A stretch of 64,000 bases of DNA from contig JBLDXI010000042.1 in assembly GCA_047495785.1 (NCBI GenBank), positions 2,604,001 through 2,668,000 of the forward strand. The letters are read 5' to 3'. The position numbers and the translations under genes are program-made. Below, piece by piece: positions 60,252 through 64,000 of this stretch. The notes under the pieces are model-generated. The model worked only from the letters and a program-made list of their open reading frames with translations. It made no database searches and was not told the DNA's origin. Position 1 is the first letter of the stretch. Each line of letters begins with the position of its first letter. Origin of the DNA: Lepidodermella squamata. Taxonomy: Eukaryota > Gastrotricha.

Positions 60252-63200
60252 ATGGCTTTGTATTTTTTCCTTTGTTGCCTTATGGCCGTTGTGATTAAGT
60301 CTTCAACGGCAGTGTTCAACGAGGCAGGCATCTTAAAAGGCATAGCTAACAATTCCCAGAATTTTAGAAATGGAGGACGCCCTGTTTCAAATTTTTCTCA
60401 AGTCTTGATCATTGACCTAAGTCTTAGCATCACGGAGCCGCCGGTCCTGAATGAAACCACAGGGTTGGCTAGAATAAAAGCGGATATCGTGTTCCAATGG
60501 ACTGATCCTTTCATGAAATGGGGCTCAGAGAGCAACGTGACATCTGATTACGTGACAATCGAACCTGGGAAAGCTGACATGTGGTTTCCATGGTTGATCG
60601 GCTTTGATCAGTCTAAATCTCACTCGATCGACATATATGCAAGTGGAGCAGTTGAGTGGAAGGTATGATTTGAAGTCAAAACCAAGTCCATTTCGTTTTT
60701 AATGAAAATTCTCGTATAATTACAAATTAAGTCGTTCCTCCGTATAAGATATTTCACAGATCACAGAGCTGACATTCTTGCGTCAATTATAAGGCGACTC
60801 TCATTTGGCACAATAGGATATATTAAACAAGTTTTGCTACCGATGTTTTGGGGGTATTACAAGCGTTCTGTTTTCGATTAATTTCAAAATGCATGGCTTT
60901 CGCATAAGATAGGAATAAGCGTGCGTTAGTTTCAATAAGTTGCAGTAGACACACATAGCGCCGGTAGTGTTCCTATGCACCTGGCTAAGTTTGAAAGGAT
61001 GTACCAACTCGTAGTGAGTTCCGTACGTCATTGTAATAGGACGGCCCCGATTTTGACCCCAGTCGTGTGCGGTTATATCTAAGAACTGCAGATCGCCATC
61101 TCCGCTGATTGTCTTCAATACTGTACCAACCGCAATTTCTAGAAAAATCCTATGGTGATCAAGTAGCTGGAAGAATTTCGCGGCGGGTCGAATGTAGCGT
61201 TGTGTGACGTAGAAACAATCCCCACTTGCTCTACCCAGCATTCGCCGTCTACCGCCAGTTTTGCTCTCAAGGCTTGAACGGATTTTTTCCCAAAACCTCC
61301 GCCCATCGAGAAGCGAAACATCGCCAGTCAAGTTATAAGTCTCGCTAGTTTCCTGAGGTTTCTTCTTGGAATAAAATCCAGACAGAGTCTCCAGATTCTC
61401 GTAAAACAGTAGCATGTTCTGCCGATAAACGCCAGTCCATAGCCAAAATATATCTTTCCGCTTACAATCCAAAGCGTTGAGCGAACTATTTTTGTTGCAG
61501 AAGTGCCCCTAAAAATAAACTCTTTCGATCATGGAAAAAGGTTGCATAAGACTTTAAATTACGTGATCGATCTCAAAAGCATCTTCCACATCTCCTCGCA
61601 TCATCCAATTCTTGTCCAGCCGCTTACCGCCTGACCTTAATCGCCATAAATTTAGAATCATATCGTCACTCATCATCAGAATGCCGTCGAGTTTGGAAAC
61701 ATCAGCGGCTTCTGAAGCTAAAACGAAGCATTTGTACACGTTTTCAGCGTTGCTTCGATGAGCTGTTCCATAGCCAAAGAATTTCGTGGAATTTAGCGGC
61801 ATTGATGAAATGTTGTCGTTTGTGACCGATTCATTGGCCATTCGCCAAAAATCTGATGCGTCATAAGTAGGCCCGCAGTAAAAGATATCCGCAAATATCC
61901 TATAAATTACGAAAGTTTATTTTGAATAATTTGGTATAGAAGCAAAGTCCAACCTGCGGTAGAGGGCGTCTACCTTCGCCGCTGATTTGTAGGTGTGCAT
62001 ATTAAAATGCGCGACCAGAAGCACCCGAGAAAAATCTAACATATCCGATTCAGTGAAAGACCATTGATGCCTCTGTCCTAAGCTAGATTCTCCGCGCTTC
62101 CTCCCGGCTTGGTTTCTTTGAAAATAGCCAAAAGGTCCCTCGAGGAACAGCGAACAATTCCGAGAGTATTCTGATTCGAAAGAAGAGCATTCCGCATGAT
62201 TCGGAGATTTCGAGGAGAATTCCTGGAACAGTGACTTCGATAAAGCATCACTTTGAAGATGGCTGCTGATTCGATAATCAGGCTCATCAGTGCATTTCAT
62301 CAAGCTGAAACCATGAAATTCATCAGAAAACGCTGGCAAAACTTCTCCATTCGAGCCTTGAAGCAATAGCAAAACCATTCCATCAGACAGGGTTAGTAAA
62401 TTCGCAGCGTAAATGAAAGTGGAAGCTATTAAGGAGGCTAGAAAGAGCCCGAGAATTGTCACAATTTTCCGCCGTTGAAAGGACTGATATATATTTCGCC
62501 ACGAGAAGTACGTTAACATTTCTAAAGCAAATATTAAAGATTAGACATGATCACAGGAAAGAAAGTCAGTGAATAAAGATTATGGATCTTTAATCGATAC
62601 AAGAACGGGTGTGCATTAGCAGTCACGGGAGTCCTAATAATCCAATTAAACTACTCCTGAGAACAACATTTTTTGCAATATTGATCTGGTCCTAAAAACG
62701 GCGGGGACAGAATTATTAAATAAATTTTACGCATCAATGTATTTTTCGCTAAAAATGGCGATTTTGGGAGTTTGTTTACTCAACAGCGGGGCGTTTGCTG
62801 AAAATAAGATTATTTATCAGGATTTGAGGCGATTAGCGCGCTTAATTATTGATAAGCGCGGCACACTTCAGCAGCAATTTACCTTCGTGAATATTTCACG
62901 AATTATTGTTCAGTTTGGAGTAAAAACAGAATTTAGACACACGCTTTATTACTACATCAGGGAAACGCTGGTGATGATGATCATCACGCGCGCTCGGCTT
63001 TTTGCCACGCGTGTAATTTTATTAGTCGCACACGCACAACGAGAGCTGGGCGCGCGCGCGATTATTTGTCTTTTATTTGCGCGCGCACAAGGCGAGGCGT
63101 CTATACATATAATAACGCAAAATGGGCGGCGCACACCTCACCTGCCGCGCGACTTCATCATCATCATCGCGGTCGTACAGCTAGCTCATAAAACCGCAGA

Positions 63201-64000
63201 AATACGCCGATAATGTGTTAGTTTTGCCGACATGAAATTTTCATTTGCTCCGGTAATTTATTAGCTCAACGTGTTTAAGCTGGTTGCCGGGTGCGTCGTT
63301 GTCGCTCCTCTATGTTTGCTGGGCCCGCAGTATGAGAGCCACAGGGCGCATTTATACTCGCATTGGGAAACACTTGTGCACTTGTTATTTATTCACTTTA
63401 AAACATATCCAACTCTGCTACTGTATGATTGCATAATAACGAGCATGGCTACAATTTTCTCAGATCACCGGAAATTTCGAACTGCGGTGCGATATGATGC
63501 TCTATTATTTTCCATTCGACGTCAGCAAATGCCAATTTGAGCTACGACTTGCGGAGGACCCACTGCTGCTAAACGTTGGCAAGTTATCAATCACCAAGTC
63601 CCCGTCTTATGAAGCGATTTCAAGTAAGAGCCGATTCAACATTGTGGGTTAGCGAATTAAATTAAATTAATTTGCACCTAATTAATTCTTGAAAAACTAT
63701 TAAGATCTGACTTGGAAGCTGAGTAATGGGTTGACATTAGAGATACTTGTCGGCCGGAAAACTGGTTATTACGCATCAGCATTATGCGCTCTATGCGTTT
63801 TATTGGCAGCGTGCCAACTTGCTACCTTTCTATTACCGATTCACGGAACGGAAAGAACTGTTTTTGCTATGCTTTTGTTAGTAATATTTTCGGTTGTGGT
63901 TCATGTAAACATCGACGATGAATTGCCGAGATCAAGCCAAATCACCCTTGCTGAAATTTATTTAGTTCATCAGACAGGATTTGCAGCATTTTACGTTCTG
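60252..64000 (+). CDS. Cys-loop receptor subunit 4, spanning a nested gene, 3-prime cut
   Basis: Exons 60252-60662, 63464-63623 and 63705-64000 (open at the window edge). Exon 1 has the signal peptide (MALYFFLCCLMAVVI) and the N-terminal ligand domain with WTDPFMKWGSES and DMWFPWLIG. Exon 2 continues in phase with ITGNFELRC, aligning with WEPTGIYKSSC of receptor 1 across the junction. Its Cys-loop is canonical (13 residues, YYFPFDVSKC). Exon 3 has M1 (SALCALCVLLAACQLATFLL), M2 (VFAMLLLVIFSVVVHV), DDELPRSSQI and the start of M3. The intron 60663-63463 is 2.8 kb and encloses an opposite-strand gene. The link between exon 1 and exon 2 is inferred from phase and homology; separate partial genes are the alternative. 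Confidence 0.75.
60837..62519 (-). CDS. Type II membrane protein nested in receptor 4 intron, glycosyltransferase-like
   Basis: Exons 62519-61954, 61899-61563 and 61508-60837 give 524 aa with agreeing phases. One membrane span near the N-terminus (TILGLFLASLIASTFIYAAN) follows a basic cytosolic stub, giving type II topology. The luminal part has many Cys residues and sequons (NCS, NST, NLT, NRT). The motif GILMMSDDMILNLW has paired acidic residues after a hydrophobic strand, like the metal site of GT-A glycosyltransferases, but I cannot name a family. It lies wholly inside the 2.8 kb intron of receptor 4 on the opposite strand and is the second such enzyme-like gene in the cluster. Confidence 0.7.
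62520..63463 (+). other. Remainder of receptor 4 intron
   Basis: Holds the promoter side of the nested minus-strand gene. It includes CG-alternating patches near 62985-63090. The 158-codon frame at 62737 has no similarity and is not annotated. Confidence 0.5.

Noticed and set aside
62985-63090. CG-alternating patches as a CpG island or Z-DNA element
   Set aside because: Short and scattered; similar patches occur near 21.8 kb and 27.8 kb, so this looks like background composition.
62737-63213. 158-codon frame with a hydrophobic start, a possible receptor exon
   Set aside because: It lacks receptor motifs. Exon 1 at 60252-60662 joins exon 2 at 63464 directly in phase, so this stretch is intronic.

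Overview
The window is nuclear DNA from an intron-rich animal with a compact genome. The genes have GT-AG introns, many only 49-70 bp long, and encode typical bilaterian proteins: a two-SH2 tyrosine phosphatase of the SHP2/corkscrew type, calsyntenin, RNA polymerase II RPB1, aquaporins and Cys-loop receptors. A FAM194/ERICH6-like gene suggests motile cilia or flagellated sperm, which argues against a typical nematode. A tardigrade or another small-genome invertebrate fits, but nothing seen here fixes the phylum.

Layout. 0-9 kb: MTHFR (minus strand, 3-prime end cut by the window edge) and the SHP2-like gene (minus). 10-16 kb: ERICH6-like (plus) converging on an unrecognised single-membrane-span protein (minus). 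17-21 kb: two aquaporins (minus). 24-29 kb: calsyntenin (minus). 32-39 kb: RPB1 (plus). 39-42 kb: a multi-exon, apparently non-coding gene with one box C/D snoRNA in every intron. 44-45 kb: a third aquaporin (plus). 46 kb: an unrecognised charged protein (minus). 47-64 kb: four divergent Cys-loop receptor subunits (plus), interleaved with two tandem TIR-NB-ARC-ankyrin genes (plus) and two type II membrane proteins (minus). One of these is a probable glycosyltransferase; the other lies inside an intron of the last receptor.

Two things stand out. First, fifteen related C/D snoRNAs share the core GACTTGCCCT, which is complementary to the 530-loop region of 18S rRNA. Three sit in the last introns of RPB1, two of these in introns that split the CTD coding region, and twelve sit in the next gene. 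Introns of the downstream gene are 165-179 bp, and box D is always 64-80 nt before the 3-prime splice site. Two guide designs alternate, and their predicted target nucleotides differ. This links a Pol II subunit gene with a ribosome-modification RNA array.

Second, the paired TIR-NB-ARC-ankyrin proteins have the layout of a plant-type NLR receptor (TIR signalling domain, nucleotide switch, repeat sensor) in an animal genome. One copy is intact at 1059 codons. The other carries a single in-frame TAA exactly between the NB-ARC/winged-helix part and the ankyrin part, with an ATG seven bases further on.

Exon boundaries were joined by hand from splice signals, phase and family similarity. Every full gene model given adds up to a whole number of codons. 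Functional statements are inferences from families, not database results.
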